This document shows, piece by piece, positions 19,690 through 28,487 of a stretch of 64,000 bases of DNA (position 1 is its first letter; every line of letters begins with the position of its first letter). A program made the translations under genes and the position numbers. The DNA comes from Hyphobacterium sp. SN044. Lineage in GTDB: Bacteria; Pseudomonadota; Alphaproteobacteria; Caulobacterales; Maricaulaceae. The notes beneath the pieces are model-generated. The model was not told the origin of the DNA, ran no database searches, and saw only the letters and a program-made list of their open reading frames with translations. The DNA lies in NCBI RefSeq assembly GCF_021864465.1, contig NZ_JAKKUV010000001.1, positions 186,001-250,000 on the forward strand. Reading direction: 5' to 3'.

Positions 19690-20186
19690 TTCTTGCGGAA
19701 GCTGTCGAGGCTGACGACTTCGGCGGATTCGCCATTGCCGTTCGACTTGGGTTTGGCCGGCTTCAGTTCGACCGGTTCGGCGGCAGGGGCCGCGTCAGCG
19801 GCCTCTCCGGCGGCTTCCTCTTCACCCTCGATCGGTTCGAATTGAAGGTGGAAGCCGACCGACGGGTCGTGGAAGCGGTGTACGGCCGAATAAGGCACCT
19901 TCATGTATTTCGGCACCTTGTTGAATTTCAGCGTGACCTCGAAGAAATCCTCGGCCGGATTGAGGTCCCAGAACTGGTGTTCCAGAACGATCGTCATCTC
20001 TTCCGGGTACCGTTCGAGCAGGGACGGATCGAGATCAACGCCCGGCGCGGTCGTCTTGAAGGTGATGTAGAAATGGTGCGCACCCGGCAGTCCCCCCGGA
20101 CCACCGGCTCGCAATAGCGCCTGTCTGATCACGCCGCGCAGCGCTTCCTGCGCGAGAAGATCATAGCGCATGAGGTCTTTTGCCAC
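19686..20186 (-). CDS. sspB: ClpXP adaptor SspB (alpha type)
   Basis: A 166-residue protein starting at a GTG (20186) after GGGGGG; ATG 20171 is an alternative. The folded N-terminal domain has the ssrA-tag-binding strands (GAHHFYITFKT, MTIVLEHQFWDL, FFEVTLKFNKVPKYMKVPY). After a disordered A/E/P linker the C-terminus reads EVVSLDSFRKK, the ClpX-binding XB peptide of alphaproteobacterial SspB. It carries tmRNA-tagged peptides to ClpXP. The tmRNA gene itself is about 1.5 kb away. Confidence 0.92.
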   Translation of the reverse strand: MAKDLMRYDLLAQEALRGVIRQALLRAGGPGGLPGAHHFYITFKTTAPGVDLDPSLLERYPEEMTIVLEHQFWDLNPAEDFFEVTLKFNKVPKYMKVPYSAVHRFHDPSVGFHLQFEPIEGEEEAAGEAADAAPAAEPVELKPAKPKSNGNGESAEVVSLDSFRKK

Positions 20187-20299
20187 GTATACACCCCCCG
20201 TGACCTCGGCTTGCTTAAGCCTAGTCTCTCCCCGGAACGGGTCAACGAGTTCACGCGTTCACGACTGCTTTTGGCTGCGCGAGTGTAACATTTGATAGA

Positions 20300-21652
20300 A
20301 TGAGCGACAGAACGCAAGCACACGTCGAGTTCACTCCGCCGATGCCGCCGCGTCAGTCCGGCCCTCTGGGTCTGGTCCCGCTGGCCAGGGTGATGCGCCG
20401 CAATCCGGTGGAATCCCTGGCGCATGTGAATTTCGAACTGACGCGGATTTCCGGCCCTTTCCTCGGCGTGACTATCCACACCCTGTCGGGGCCGGAGGAG
20501 ATCAAGGCGATCATGCTCGACGATGTCGAGGCCTGGCGGAAATCCCCGGTGACGCAGCGCATTCTGCGGTCCGCCCTCGGCGACGCCATCCTGACCGCCC
20601 ATGGCGACAGCTGGAAACGCCAGCGCAAGGCGATGACCCCGGCCTTCATGAAGACCCGCATACTGGCGCTGTCCGAGGCCATGGACCGGGCCGGGCAGGG
20701 ACTGGTCGAGACCTTCTCGGCCGTCAAAGGACCGCTCGACGTGTCCGGGCCTTTGAATGTCGCCACCCTGTCGGTGATCGAGGCGGCACTCTTTCCCGAT
20801 CCGGGCCCCGATTTTGACCGGGCCGCCGTGCGCGCCGCCATCGACGTCGTGATCGGCTCGATCGGCGAGGTTCGCTTTTCCGATCTCTTTCCGCTGCCCG
20901 AATGGGTCGCGCGCCCAATGGGGCCGAAAGCCTTCGGCGCGATGACCACTCTGCGCCGCGCAGTGGAGGCGCAGATCGCCCGACGCCGGGAACTGGGCCT
21001 TGAAGACGACATGACCAGCCTTCTCATGGCCGACACGTCGATGACCGACCACGATGTGCGCGACAATCTGTTGAGCCTTGTCGTCGCAGGTCATGAAACA
21101 ACGGCGATCACACTCGCCTGGGCGCTCTACCTCCTCTCGAAATACCCTGCTGTTCAGGCCCGCGTCGCCGGGGAAGCGCGTGCCGCCATGGCCGCGGAGG
21201 CCGATCCTGCGGCGCGGCTGGCGCTATTGCCCTTCACACGCCAGGTCGTCGAGGAAACGCTGCGCCTCTATCCGCCCGCGCCGATGCTAAGCCGGCGGGC
21301 GATACGGCCCAGCCGCATCGCCGAGCGCGAGACCGGCAAGGGCGATCTGGCCATCGCGGCCTTCTACGCCCTGCATCGCCATCATCGCTATTGGGACAAT
21401 CCAGACGGTTTCGACCCGGACCGTTTTGCGCCGGACCGGCGGCCGAGCGACCCGTGGGTTTTCCGCCCCTTCGGCGGCGGGCCGCGCGCCTGTATCGGCA
21501 ACGCCTTCGCGCTGAACGAAGCGATCCTGGTTCTGGCGCGGGTGGAGTCGGAGCTGGAGGTCCGCGACGCGGGAGACGTGCCCGAACCGGTGATGACGAT
21601 CACCCTCAGGCCGAAGGATGGCCTGCGGCTCGAATTCGTGAAGCGGGACTGA
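20300..21652 (+). CDS. Cytochrome P450
   Basis: A 450-residue soluble P450 with no N-terminal anchor. The I-helix oxygen motif AGHETT is at 263-268, ExxR (ETLR) at 319-322, and the heme loop FRPFGGGPRACIG at 388-400 with C398 as the thiolate ligand. The FGGGPRxCIG loop and overall layout resemble the CYP4/CYP102-like bacterial clade often acting on fatty acids, but the substrate cannot be read from sequence. No ferredoxin or reductase gene is adjacent. It is transcribed divergently from sspB and convergent with ssrA. Confidence 0.92.
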   Translation: MSDRTQAHVEFTPPMPPRQSGPLGLVPLARVMRRNPVESLAHVNFELTRISGPFLGVTIHTLSGPEEIKAIMLDDVEAWRKSPVTQRILRSALGDAILTAHGDSWKRQRKAMTPAFMKTRILALSEAMDRAGQGLVETFSAVKGPLDVSGPLNVATLSVIEAALFPDPGPDFDRAAVRAAIDVVIGSIGEVRFSDLFPLPEWVARPMGPKAFGAMTTLRRAVEAQIARRRELGLEDDMTSLLMADTSMTDHDVRDNLLSLVVAGHETTAITLAWALYLLSKYPAVQARVAGEARAAMAAEADPAARLALLPFTRQVVEETLRLYPPAPMLSRRAIRPSRIAERETGKGDLAIAAFYALHRHHRYWDNPDGFDPDRFAPDRRPSDPWVFRPFGGGPRACIGNAFALNEAILVLARVESELEVRDAGDVPEPVMTITLRPKDGLRLEFVKRD

Positions 21653-21662
21653 AAATGAAGTG

Positions 21663-21688
21663 GCGGGCTTCTGTTGCCAGGCGCCCGC
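21663..21688 (-). terminator. Terminator of ssrA
   Basis: The stem GCGGGC/GCCCGC (21683-21688 with 21663-21668, 14-base loop) is followed on the minus strand by CACTTCATTTTC. It lies just past the tmRNA coding piece and 10 bases past the P450 stop on the other strand, so it may serve both. Confidence 0.55.
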
Positions 21689-21980
21689 CGAACCCCGCCA
21701 CGGTTTGCTAGAACCGGGGACTTAGATCGAAGTCATCGCGCCGCATTACGCAGCGAGAGCGACCTCTTCAGCATAGTTGTCATTCGCAACTACAATAATG
21801 GGCATTTAACGGTACCCATGCGGACGAAAGCTACGTCTTTAGCCGTCTGTCGATCCTGATCGGCCCCATGCCGGCGGCGGGAATGATCGCCGCGAAGGGA
21901 TTGGTGGAGCCGCCGGGAATTGCACCCGGGTCCAGTCCGGTTATTACACGCGCGTTTATCGTCATAGCTGGCAAGCCAGC
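21689..21980 (-). ncRNA. ssrA: Two-piece (circularly permuted) tmRNA
   Basis: On the minus strand the acceptor piece comes first and ends in CCACCA at 21902. It has a T-arm stem CCCGG with loop TGCAATT. After a spacer of about 34 bases, the coding piece begins with GGGGCCGATC at 21867; its first seven bases pair with CGGCTCC of the acceptor. The tag frame at 21787-21746 reads ANDNYAEEVALAA then TAA. This acceptor-before-coding order is the alphaproteobacterial split tmRNA; the spacer is removed by processing. The RNA rescues stalled ribosomes and adds the tag read by ClpXP and SspB. Exact ends are estimated from promoter and terminator. Confidence 0.93.
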
Positions 21981-21986
21981 ACACCC

Positions 21987-22015
21987 AATATAGGGGTTGA
22001 CCGGGTTGATTTAAA
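21987..22015 (-). promoter_or_regulatory. Candidate promoter of ssrA
   Basis: On the minus strand TTTAAA (22010-22015) and TATATT (21987-21992) are separated by 17 bases. This places transcription start near 21980, just before the acceptor piece. Confidence 0.55.
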
Positions 22016-22036
22016 GTGACCGTCGCGGCGCAGCCG

Positions 22037-22921
22037 TCACAGCGTGCCCAGAAAGATCATGCCGAGTCCCACCACGATCGCCGCAAACGCGTAGGCCGGC
22101 AGAAGGGCGGCCGTCCGCAATCCCGCTCCGATCCAGCTCGATCCGTAGAATCCACGATCAAAAAGCAGAAGGCCGGTCACAAAGGCCAGCAGCAATATGG
22201 CTGCCACAGTCAACGCGACAACCATCGGCATCGGTATCAGCACGCTCGCGATCAGGCCGGCCGCGAAGGGCAGAAGGATTGCGGCATGGAAGTAGAGCGC
22301 GTGAACCGCGTGTTCGATCATCCGGCGGCGCGGATGCAGTATCGCGCAGAACAGCCCGAACAGCACCACCATCAGGATGAAGCCCTGGCTGGCGGCGGCG
22401 GACGAGCGTTGCTCGAGGACTTCCGGCTCGTTCATTGCGATCCGGGCGACTTCGCGCCACCCGCCCCCGCCGGCTTCCTCGAGTTGGCGAAGCAGGTCGG
22501 CCTGGACTTCGGGCGGGATCTGTGGCGGCGCTTCCTGACGCGGCGGCTGGAACATGGTCACGCGAACGCCAGCGTCTGTCGGACCATCCGCTGTCAGGTC
22601 GACGGCGATGATTCTGATGTCAGATACGGTCATCGCGGCGAAAAAGAGCAGGCTGACGATCAGGTAGAGCCGGACCGGCGGCGTGAAACTTTGCCGCTTG
22701 CCGTCCATATAGTTCCGCGCCACGCCTCCGGGGCGCGTGAAGAGCTGGCGGTAGGTCGACAGCAAGCGCCCATCCCAGGACACGATGCCGTCAATCGTAT
22801 CGGTGACGAGCGACCAGACCGGACGCTTGATATCCGCCCGCGCCTGCCCGCATTGCGCGCAGAATTCACCGCCGAGCGGCGTCCCGCAATTGGCGCAGCT
22901 GTCTGACATCGCCGTGGTCAT
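22037..22921 (-). CDS. DUF3667 membrane protein with zinc ribbon
   Basis: About 294 residues from ATG 22921, which follows an AGGGGCGGG sequence; an upstream ATG at 22960 is possible. The N-terminus holds a CxxC..CxxC zinc ribbon (CANCGTPLGGEFCAQCGQ). Next comes the DUF3667 signature (VWSLVTDTIDGIVSWDGRLL and RPGGVARNYMDGKR). A first membrane helix (VRLYLIVSLLFFAAMTV) follows, then an amphipathic loop and about four C-terminal helices. The function is unknown; related proteins occur in many Bacteroidetes and alphaproteobacteria. Confidence 0.8.
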   Translation of the reverse strand: MTTAMSDSCANCGTPLGGEFCAQCGQARADIKRPVWSLVTDTIDGIVSWDGRLLSTYRQLFTRPGGVARNYMDGKRQSFTPPVRLYLIVSLLFFAAMTVSDIRIIAVDLTADGPTDAGVRVTMFQPPRQEAPPQIPPEVQADLLRQLEEAGGGGWREVARIAMNEPEVLEQRSSAAASQGFILMVVLFGLFCAILHPRRRMIEHAVHALYFHAAILLPFAAGLIASVLIPMPMVVALTVAAILLLAFVTGLLLFDRGFYGSSWIGAGLRTAALLPAYAFAAIVVGLGMIFLGTL

Positions 22922-23070
22922 CCCGCCCCTGAAATCCAGCTGCCCGTTCTGTCCGGTCATAGCGCGATCGCGATGCTCTGGCGACGCGGCGAGATTTCGA
23001 TTGGAAAGATTTTCGACCGGAGTCAGATTTCGCCGGACGTTTTACACAAATTCATCCTGGGGAGGGATCC

Positions 23071-23748
23071 ATGAAAAAGGCACTTGCCGAATTTATCGGC
23101 ACGTTGACCCTTGTCCTGTTCGGCTGCGGCGCAGCCGTTTTGGCGGGAGAGCAGGTCGGTCAGCTGGGAATTGCTTTTGCCTTCGGCCTTGCCATCGTGG
23201 CGATGGCCTATGGCATCGGCCCGGTTTCCGGCTGCCATGTCAATCCGGCGGTCAGCTTCGGCGCCTTCATCGCCGGCCGCATGCCGCTGAACGAGATGCT
23301 GGTCTACTGGGCGGCGCAGATCGCTGGCGCGATCGCGGGTGCCGGCCTGCTTCTGTTAATCGCCAGCGGCACCGACGGCTATTCGCTCGCGTCCGACGGC
23401 CTGGGACAGAATGGCTGGGGCGCCGGCTATCTCGGCGAATACACGCTGGTCGCGGCTCTGGTCTTCGAATTCGTGATGACCTGCCTCTTCGTCCTGGTGA
23501 TCCTCGGCGTGACCGGGGGCGGGAACAGCGCCTTTGCCGGGCTCGCCATCGGCCTGACGCTCGTCGTGATCCACATCGTCGGCATCCAGGTGACCGGCGT
23601 GTCGGTCAATCCGGCGCGCTCGATCGGACCGGCCCTGTTCGCAGGCGGTACTGCGATCGCACAGCTTTGGCTGTTCATTGCCGCGCCGTTGGCGGGCGCC
23701 GCACTCGCGGGCATCCTGTTCCGGGCGAAATTGCTTGGCCAGGACTGA
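23071..23748 (+). CDS. aqpZ: Aquaporin Z
   Basis: A 225-residue six-helix channel with both NPA boxes (58-60 in HVNPAVSFG and 180-182 in VNPARSIGP). H168 and the arginine after the second NPA box are the selectivity-filter residues of water-specific AqpZ. It carries water across the inner membrane during osmotic shifts. ATG 23071 follows GGGGAGGG. It is divergent from the DUF3667 gene and followed by a strong hairpin. Confidence 0.94.
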   Translation: MKKALAEFIGTLTLVLFGCGAAVLAGEQVGQLGIAFAFGLAIVAMAYGIGPVSGCHVNPAVSFGAFIAGRMPLNEMLVYWAAQIAGAIAGAGLLLLIASGTDGYSLASDGLGQNGWGAGYLGEYTLVAALVFEFVMTCLFVLVILGVTGGGNSAFAGLAIGLTLVVIHIVGIQVTGVSVNPARSIGPALFAGGTAIAQLWLFIAAPLAGAALAGILFRAKLLGQD

Positions 23749-23771
23749 CGTTCGCTGACGCCAGACATTGC

Positions 23772-23796
23772 GGGGCGGCCGCGTCGCGGCCGCCCC
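23772..23796. terminator. Hairpin between convergent aqpZ and amidohydrolase genes
   Basis: A perfect 11-bp stem GGGGCGGCCGC/GCGGCCGCCCC with a 3-base loop is followed on the plus strand by GATCCTTTGTGG. It lies between two convergent stops and probably ends transcription from aqpZ; the weak T run makes use on the other strand less certain. Confidence 0.6.
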
Positions 23797-23825
23797 GATC
23801 CTTTGTGGCCGCAGCGCGTTCCGCG

Positions 23826-25919
23826 CTACTGCGCCGTCGTCATCTCCGGCACGCCGGTGAAGGGCGTGATGCCGAATTCGGGATAGATTTCCGTCGGGAA
23901 ATAGACGCGGCCGTCGGCCACCACCATCGCGATCGTCTTGATCTCGCGCAGGTCCGCGGTCGGGTCGCCCGGCACCAGGAAGAAGTCGGCCAGCTTGCCG
24001 GGCTCGATCGAACCCAGCTCGTCGCCATGGCCGAGATAATCGGCCATGCCCTGACCGGCCCAGGCGAGAATTTCGCCCGGCGTCATGCCGACAAGCTGAT
24101 AGAGCTCGAGTTCGCGGTGATAGGTGAAGGACCCGCCCATGTCGGTGCCGGGAACGAGGAAGATGCCGCGCTCGTGCATCATCCGCGCGGTCTCGATGAT
24201 CTGATCGAAGGCCCCGCGATAATTCGCGTCATCCTCCGGCGTGGCGATATCGGCCCAGGCGCTGCGGGCGCTGCGCTGCTGATCGACCGGCATGTGGTCA
24301 ATATAGTCGACCGTGCCGGGCGACAACTCGCCATTGCGCGACAGCAAAAGGGCTTCGTGGATGGCGAGCGTCGGATCGTGCGCGACACCGCGTTCAGCCA
24401 TCGCGTCCAGCGTCGACTGGACCGGTTCGCTCTGCAGGTCGAGCGCGGGCAGGCGGCGCAGTGCGGTCAGGCGCAGCAGCGTCCGCGTGTCCTCGCCGGG
24501 TTCCAGCACCCAGCCCAGCATGATCTGGTTGATATGGGTCAGTTCGTCATAGCCCGCCGCGATCATGGCGTCGGCATTGGTGAAGGCGGGAACGTGACCG
24601 GCAACGCGAAGGCCGGCGGCATGCGCCGCCTCGATCATCGCCGGCACAAAGGCCGGGTTCATGCTGTTGTAGATCTTGATCTGGAAATACTCGCCGGTCT
24701 CGGCATAGGCTGCGACGGCGGCGACGGCCTGCTCCTCGGTCTCGACGAGGCTGCCATTGTTGGAGCTGAACGGGCTCCGGCCCTCGATGAAGCCGCTGCG
24801 TGTCACGCGCGGTCCGGCGATTTCGCCGGACTCGATCCGCCCGATAAGGGCCGACAACACCTCGTCATTATTGCCCATGTCGCGGACGCTGGTGACGCCC
24901 GCCGCGATATTGAGGATAGCGCCCTGTTCGCCCAGATGGGCGTGCATGTCGGTGAAGCCCGGGATCAGCGAACCGCCATCGCCGTCGATCACGGTTTCGC
25001 CAGGGGCAGGGGCGGCGTCCGCCGCTTCGATCGCCGTGATGCGATTGCCCTCGAACACGACGGAAACCGGCGCGCCGAGCGCTTCGGTCGCCGGGTTGAA
25101 CACGCGGACATTCCGGATCCGGACCGGACCGTCATACGTGTGCGCGACGCGGGCGGTGATGTCGGCAAAACGGCTGGCGCCATATTGCGCGGCCAGGCCG
25201 CGCAGGCGTTCGTCTTCGCCCTCATATCCCGCTTCGATCACCGAGAAGCCCGGCGTGATCAGCGCCACGAAGGCGCGGTCATCCATCAGGAAATAGGTCG
25301 GATTGAGGCTGATGCCGGACAGTGCATAGACGACGGCATCGCGGCTGGTCTCGCCGTTCGAAACCGTGACCCGGTCGATCTCGGTCAGGTTCAGACTGCC
25401 GCCGGGCAGGGCGGGCAGCGTCGCGTTTTCGGCGTCCATCAGGGCGCGTGCCGCGATCGCCAGCCAATAGGGGCTGGTGTCGTTCGGCACGTAGAAGGCG
25501 GGTTCCGCCGGGATGACCTGATTGCTGCCGGTGGAGTCGGTCCAGCTGGCTTCGCTGTCGATCAGCTCGAAGCTCTCATCGACCGGGTTTCCGAACGTTG
25601 TCGCGCCTTCGATCGTCCAGCGAGACGGCAGGCCGGCTTCGTCGAGACCGATATCTTCGGCCAGCGTCGGGCCGCGGCCATTGTTCCGGTATTCGTAATC
25701 GACCGTATAGCCGTCATCGGTGTGCGTGACGGTCATGCCGCCGATCTCGACGCCGCCGACCAATACCGTGAACTGGCTGGCCTCGGGCGCCGAGGCTTCT
25801 ACAGCCGGCGGGGGCGCTTCAGCCACTTCGGTGTCGGTATTGGAGGCAGGCTGCTGGCCGCACGCCGCCAGACCCAGGACCAGTAAACCCGCCAAAACAC
25901 TCGCTGCGGACCGATGCAT
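23826..25919 (-). CDS. Lipoprotein amidohydrolase with large N-terminal domain
   Basis: A 697-residue protein with lipobox LAAC at residues 17-20. Residues 50-265 form a beta-rich domain I do not recognise. The amidohydrolase domain begins near 266, with HAH at 326-328 (metal site). Other candidate ligands are a possible carboxylated lysine in YFQIKIYNSM, the histidines in AGHVPAF and LTHIN, and the catalytic aspartate in VPGTDMGG. The closing motif SIEPGKLADFFLVPGDP is usual for prolidase or imidazolonepropionase-like amidohydrolases. It is predicted to act in the periplasm on a cyclic amide or peptide; the substrate is unknown. Confidence 0.85.
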   Translation of the reverse strand: MHRSAASVLAGLLVLGLAACGQQPASNTDTEVAEAPPPAVEASAPEASQFTVLVGGVEIGGMTVTHTDDGYTVDYEYRNNGRGPTLAEDIGLDEAGLPSRWTIEGATTFGNPVDESFELIDSEASWTDSTGSNQVIPAEPAFYVPNDTSPYWLAIAARALMDAENATLPALPGGSLNLTEIDRVTVSNGETSRDAVVYALSGISLNPTYFLMDDRAFVALITPGFSVIEAGYEGEDERLRGLAAQYGASRFADITARVAHTYDGPVRIRNVRVFNPATEALGAPVSVVFEGNRITAIEAADAAPAPGETVIDGDGGSLIPGFTDMHAHLGEQGAILNIAAGVTSVRDMGNNDEVLSALIGRIESGEIAGPRVTRSGFIEGRSPFSSNNGSLVETEEQAVAAVAAYAETGEYFQIKIYNSMNPAFVPAMIEAAHAAGLRVAGHVPAFTNADAMIAAGYDELTHINQIMLGWVLEPGEDTRTLLRLTALRRLPALDLQSEPVQSTLDAMAERGVAHDPTLAIHEALLLSRNGELSPGTVDYIDHMPVDQQRSARSAWADIATPEDDANYRGAFDQIIETARMMHERGIFLVPGTDMGGSFTYHRELELYQLVGMTPGEILAWAGQGMADYLGHGDELGSIEPGKLADFFLVPGDPTADLREIKTIAMVVADGRVYFPTEIYPEFGITPFTGVPEMTTAQ

Positions 25920-26015
25920 GTCACTTCCCCTCGCTGCCGAACGCCTCGCGACCCTCCTAGCACCGTTTCGGGCAGGAGTCCGCCTTCGCGAACGGCAGCA
26001 GGGGGATCGGCATGA

Positions 26016-26387
26016 TCAGCCCATCGTGAAGACGTTCAGCTTGTTACCGTCCGGGTCGCGGAAATAGCCGGCATAGAAGCCGCTGTCGCCGCGCGGTCCG
26101 GCTGCGCCTTCATCCTTGGCACCGAGGCTGATCGCAAGATTGTAGACCTTGTCGACCTGCTCCTTCGAGTCGGCCTGGAAGGCCGCCATGACGCCATTGC
26201 CGACCGTTGCGGCCTGGCCGTCGAAGGGTTTCGTCGCGGCGATGCCGCAGCCGCCGCCGGGCTTGCCCCAGGCGATGAAGGTGTCGAATTCCATCATCCG
26301 GCCGACGCCGAATTCGGCGCAGATCTTGTCATAGAATTCCGCAGAGCGCTCAAGGTCGTTGGTGCCGACCGTCACATATCCAAGCAT
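26016..26387 (-). CDS. VOC-family (glyoxalase-like) protein
   Basis: A 123-residue protein from ATG 26387 (MLGYVTVGTNDLERSAEFYD). It shows the two beta-alpha-beta-beta-beta modules of the vicinal oxygen chelate fold and ends GYFRDPDGNKLNVFTMG, the usual second-module pattern. Metal ligands are not obvious, as in many family members that bind rather than transform ligands. The function is not assigned beyond the fold. Confidence 0.82.
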   Translation of the reverse strand: MLGYVTVGTNDLERSAEFYDKICAEFGVGRMMEFDTFIAWGKPGGGCGIAATKPFDGQAATVGNGVMAAFQADSKEQVDKVYNLAISLGAKDEGAAGPRGDSGFYAGYFRDPDGNKLNVFTMG

Positions 26388-26521
26388 TGATGTTCCCCAA
26401 ATGTTCTGATTTTGGGAAGCTATCCGAAACCGGGCGGGGCGCAAGCGAAAACCGATCAACTCGGCGTGATTTCCGCTCGCGCCCCATGCCGGCGCATCAG
26501 TGCTCCGTCATGAGGACGTCA

Positions 26522-26965
26522 CTATTCCTGTTCCTGGAACCGTGTGACCAGGAAGATCAGCACCACCGGCACGGCGTGCCCGGTCAGGCCGACCGTCCAC
26601 CAGATCATCGCCCATTTCATCACGAACGCCCCCATGCCGACGCTGATCGCCGTGAAGATGATCATGCCCAGCACATAGCTGACGAGGTGGATGAGGAAGG
26701 AGAGGAGAATGCCGGAGCGCATCTTCTCGTTCTTGGTCCGCACGCGGGCCGTGGCTTCCTCTTCCGGGTCGATGCACAGCGCCATCGCGTCGACATTGAA
26801 GGCTGCGGCCAGCGCCATGAGCGTGTCTTTCGAAGCCGGTTCGCCAGTCTCGATCCGCTGCACGGTGCGGATGCCCACGCCGGCCAGTTCGGCGAGATGT
26901 TCCTGTGACCAGTGCCGCTCTTCGCGCCAGCGTTTGATCTTTTTCGCGTCCGTCTTGAAAGCCAT
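26522..26965 (-). CDS. XRE-type HTH protein with C-terminal two-helix membrane domain
   Basis: A 147-residue protein. Residues 8-62 are a helix-turn-helix ([20 protein letters not shown]). The C-terminal half is a 2TM module with hydrophobic segments at roughly 85-107 and 112-140 ([26 protein letters not shown]). The ATG follows AAGGAG. Such membrane-tethered regulators are fairly common, but the signal is unknown. It is divergent from thyA with a 224-bp gap in which I see no further gene. Confidence 0.82.
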   Translation of the reverse strand: MAFKTDAKKIKRWREERHWSQEHLAELAGVGIRTVQRIETGEPASKDTLMALAAAFNVDAMALCIDPEEEATARVRTKNEKMRSGILLSFLIHLVSYVLGMIIFTAISVGMGAFVMKWAMIWWTVGLTGHAVPVVLIFLVTRFQEQE

Positions 26966-27189
26966 CTTTGTCTCCTTGGGCTTGGGTTGTAGTCAGACCC
27001 GGTCCAAAGGCCAAAAACGACGGCGTCCGGCCACGCCGCGGGTACGCCAGTGACACGCCAGCACCCCGCCACGAAACCGCCAGCACCTGTGGCGGCGGGG
27101 CTTTGCTACAATCACCTGTGGATTGTCCGCGCCGCGTTAAAGCATCGCGCAAACGAATCGGTCAGGATGCGAACGGAAGGGAGAGCGCC

Positions 27190-28044
27190 ATGGCCGACGC
27201 AGCACTGATCGCGGAAAGCTGGAACCGGAACCAGCCGGTATCGCAGATCGAAACGGCCTATCTCGAACTCCTTGAGGACATCCTCGAAAACGGCGAACGT
27301 CAGGACGACCGAACCGGCGTCGGTACGCTGTCGGTCTTCGGCCGCCAGATGCGCTGCGATCTGTCGGAGGGCTTCCCCCTCCTGACCACCAAGAAGGTCC
27401 ACTTCAAGTCGATCGCCATCGAACTCCTCTGGTTCCTGCGCGGCGAGACCAATGTCCGCTGGCTGCAGGAGCGCGGCGTGACGATCTGGGATGAATGGGC
27501 CGACGAGTCCGGCGATCTGGGCCCGGTCTATGGCAAGCAGTGGCGCCGTTGGCAGGGGCCGGACGGCACCGAGATCGACCAGCTCTCCGGCATTCTCGAC
27601 CAGATCCGCACCAACCCGTCCTCGCGCCGCCTGATCGTGTCGGGCTGGAATCCGGCGGACGTGCCGAACATGGCGCTGCCGCCCTGCCACACTCTCTACC
27701 AGTTCAACGTCTCGAAGGGCCGGCTGTCCTGTCAGCTCTATCAGCGCTCGGCGGACATGTTCCTCGGCGTGCCCTTCAACATCGCCTCCTATGCGCTGCT
27801 GACCTGCATGGTCGCGCAGGTGACCGGGCTGGAGCCGGGTGATTTCGTCCACACTTTCGGCGATGCGCACATCTATACCAACCACATGGACCAGGTCCGC
27901 GAACAGCTGTCGCGCACCCCGCGCGCCTTGCCGCGCCTCAATCTGAACCCCGAGCGCACCGACCTTTTCGGCTTCGAATACGAGGACCTCACGCTCGAAG
28001 GCTATGATCCGCATCCGGCGATCCGCGCGCCGGTCGCGGTGTGA
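27190..28044 (+). CDS. thyA: Thymidylate synthase ThyA
   Basis: A 284-residue protein from ATG 27190 preceded by AAGGGAG. Catalytic C166 lies in [11 protein letters not shown], and the folate and dUMP sites are in [15 protein letters not shown] and [20 protein letters not shown]. It methylates dUMP to dTMP using methylene-tetrahydrofolate, leaving dihydrofolate, which folA downstream recycles. It forms an overlapping unit with the next two genes. Confidence 0.97.
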   Translation: MADAALIAESWNRNQPVSQIETAYLELLEDILENGERQDDRTGVGTLSVFGRQMRCDLSEGFPLLTTKKVHFKSIAIELLWFLRGETNVRWLQERGVTIWDEWADESGDLGPVYGKQWRRWQGPDGTEIDQLSGILDQIRTNPSSRRLIVSGWNPADVPNMALPPCHTLYQFNVSKGRLSCQLYQRSADMFLGVPFNIASYALLTCMVAQVTGLEPGDFVHTFGDAHIYTNHMDQVREQLSRTPRALPRLNLNPERTDLFGFEYEDLTLEGYDPHPAIRAPVAV

Positions 28045-28487
28045 GCGCCGAAGACGCGGAGGAAGACGCGCCGCCGCCGCTCTCCCAGCATGAACTCGAC
28101 CGGCTCTGGGAACTCGCCCTGCACGAGGAGCGGGTCCTCAACGAGCGCTCCGGCTATTTCCTGATCGCCCACGCCATGCTGCTCGTCTTCGCCGTGACCG
28201 CGATCGAGAACCTCAATCCCGCGGCCGTGCTCGCCACGATCATCATCGGCGCGGTGATGAGCCTGTTCTGGTTCCTGGTGAACCGGCGCCAGCAGGACGA
28301 GATGAAGACCGCCGTCATGCTCGTGCGCGACCAATTGCCCGGCTATACGGCCTATGTGAAGGCGCGGTCGAACTCAGGCCTCCGCAAATTCGGCCCCGCC
28401 GTTTTCATTTACGGCATCCCGATCGCGGTGACCTTCATCTGGGTGGTGTTCGCCGCCGAACGGCTCTTCGTATGGCTGAACCTGTGA
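28041..28487 (+). CDS. Membrane protein of unknown function within thyA-folA unit
   Basis: A 148-residue protein starting at a GTG that overlaps the thyA stop by 4 bases; its 3' end overlaps folA by 16 bases. An acidic N-terminus precedes a helical stretch ([20 protein letters not shown]). Three hydrophobic segments follow: [31 protein letters not shown] and a C-terminal [20 protein letters not shown]. No family recognised. Placement inside the folate pair suggests at least co-expression. Confidence 0.75.
   Translation: MSAEDAEEDAPPPLSQHELDRLWELALHEERVLNERSGYFLIAHAMLLVFAVTAIENLNPAAVLATIIIGAVMSLFWFLVNRRQQDEMKTAVMLVRDQLPGYTAYVKARSNSGLRKFGPAVFIYGIPIAVTFIWVVFAAERLFVWLNL

Noticed and set aside
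21902-21980. tRNA-like sequence with CCACCA end
   Set aside because: It lacks an anticodon arm and is the acceptor piece of the tmRNA, not a tRNA gene.
22785-25886. Plus-strand open frame of over 1000 codons
   Set aside because: It runs antisense to the amidohydrolase gene, has no domain pattern and is explained by high GC and codon bias of the real gene.
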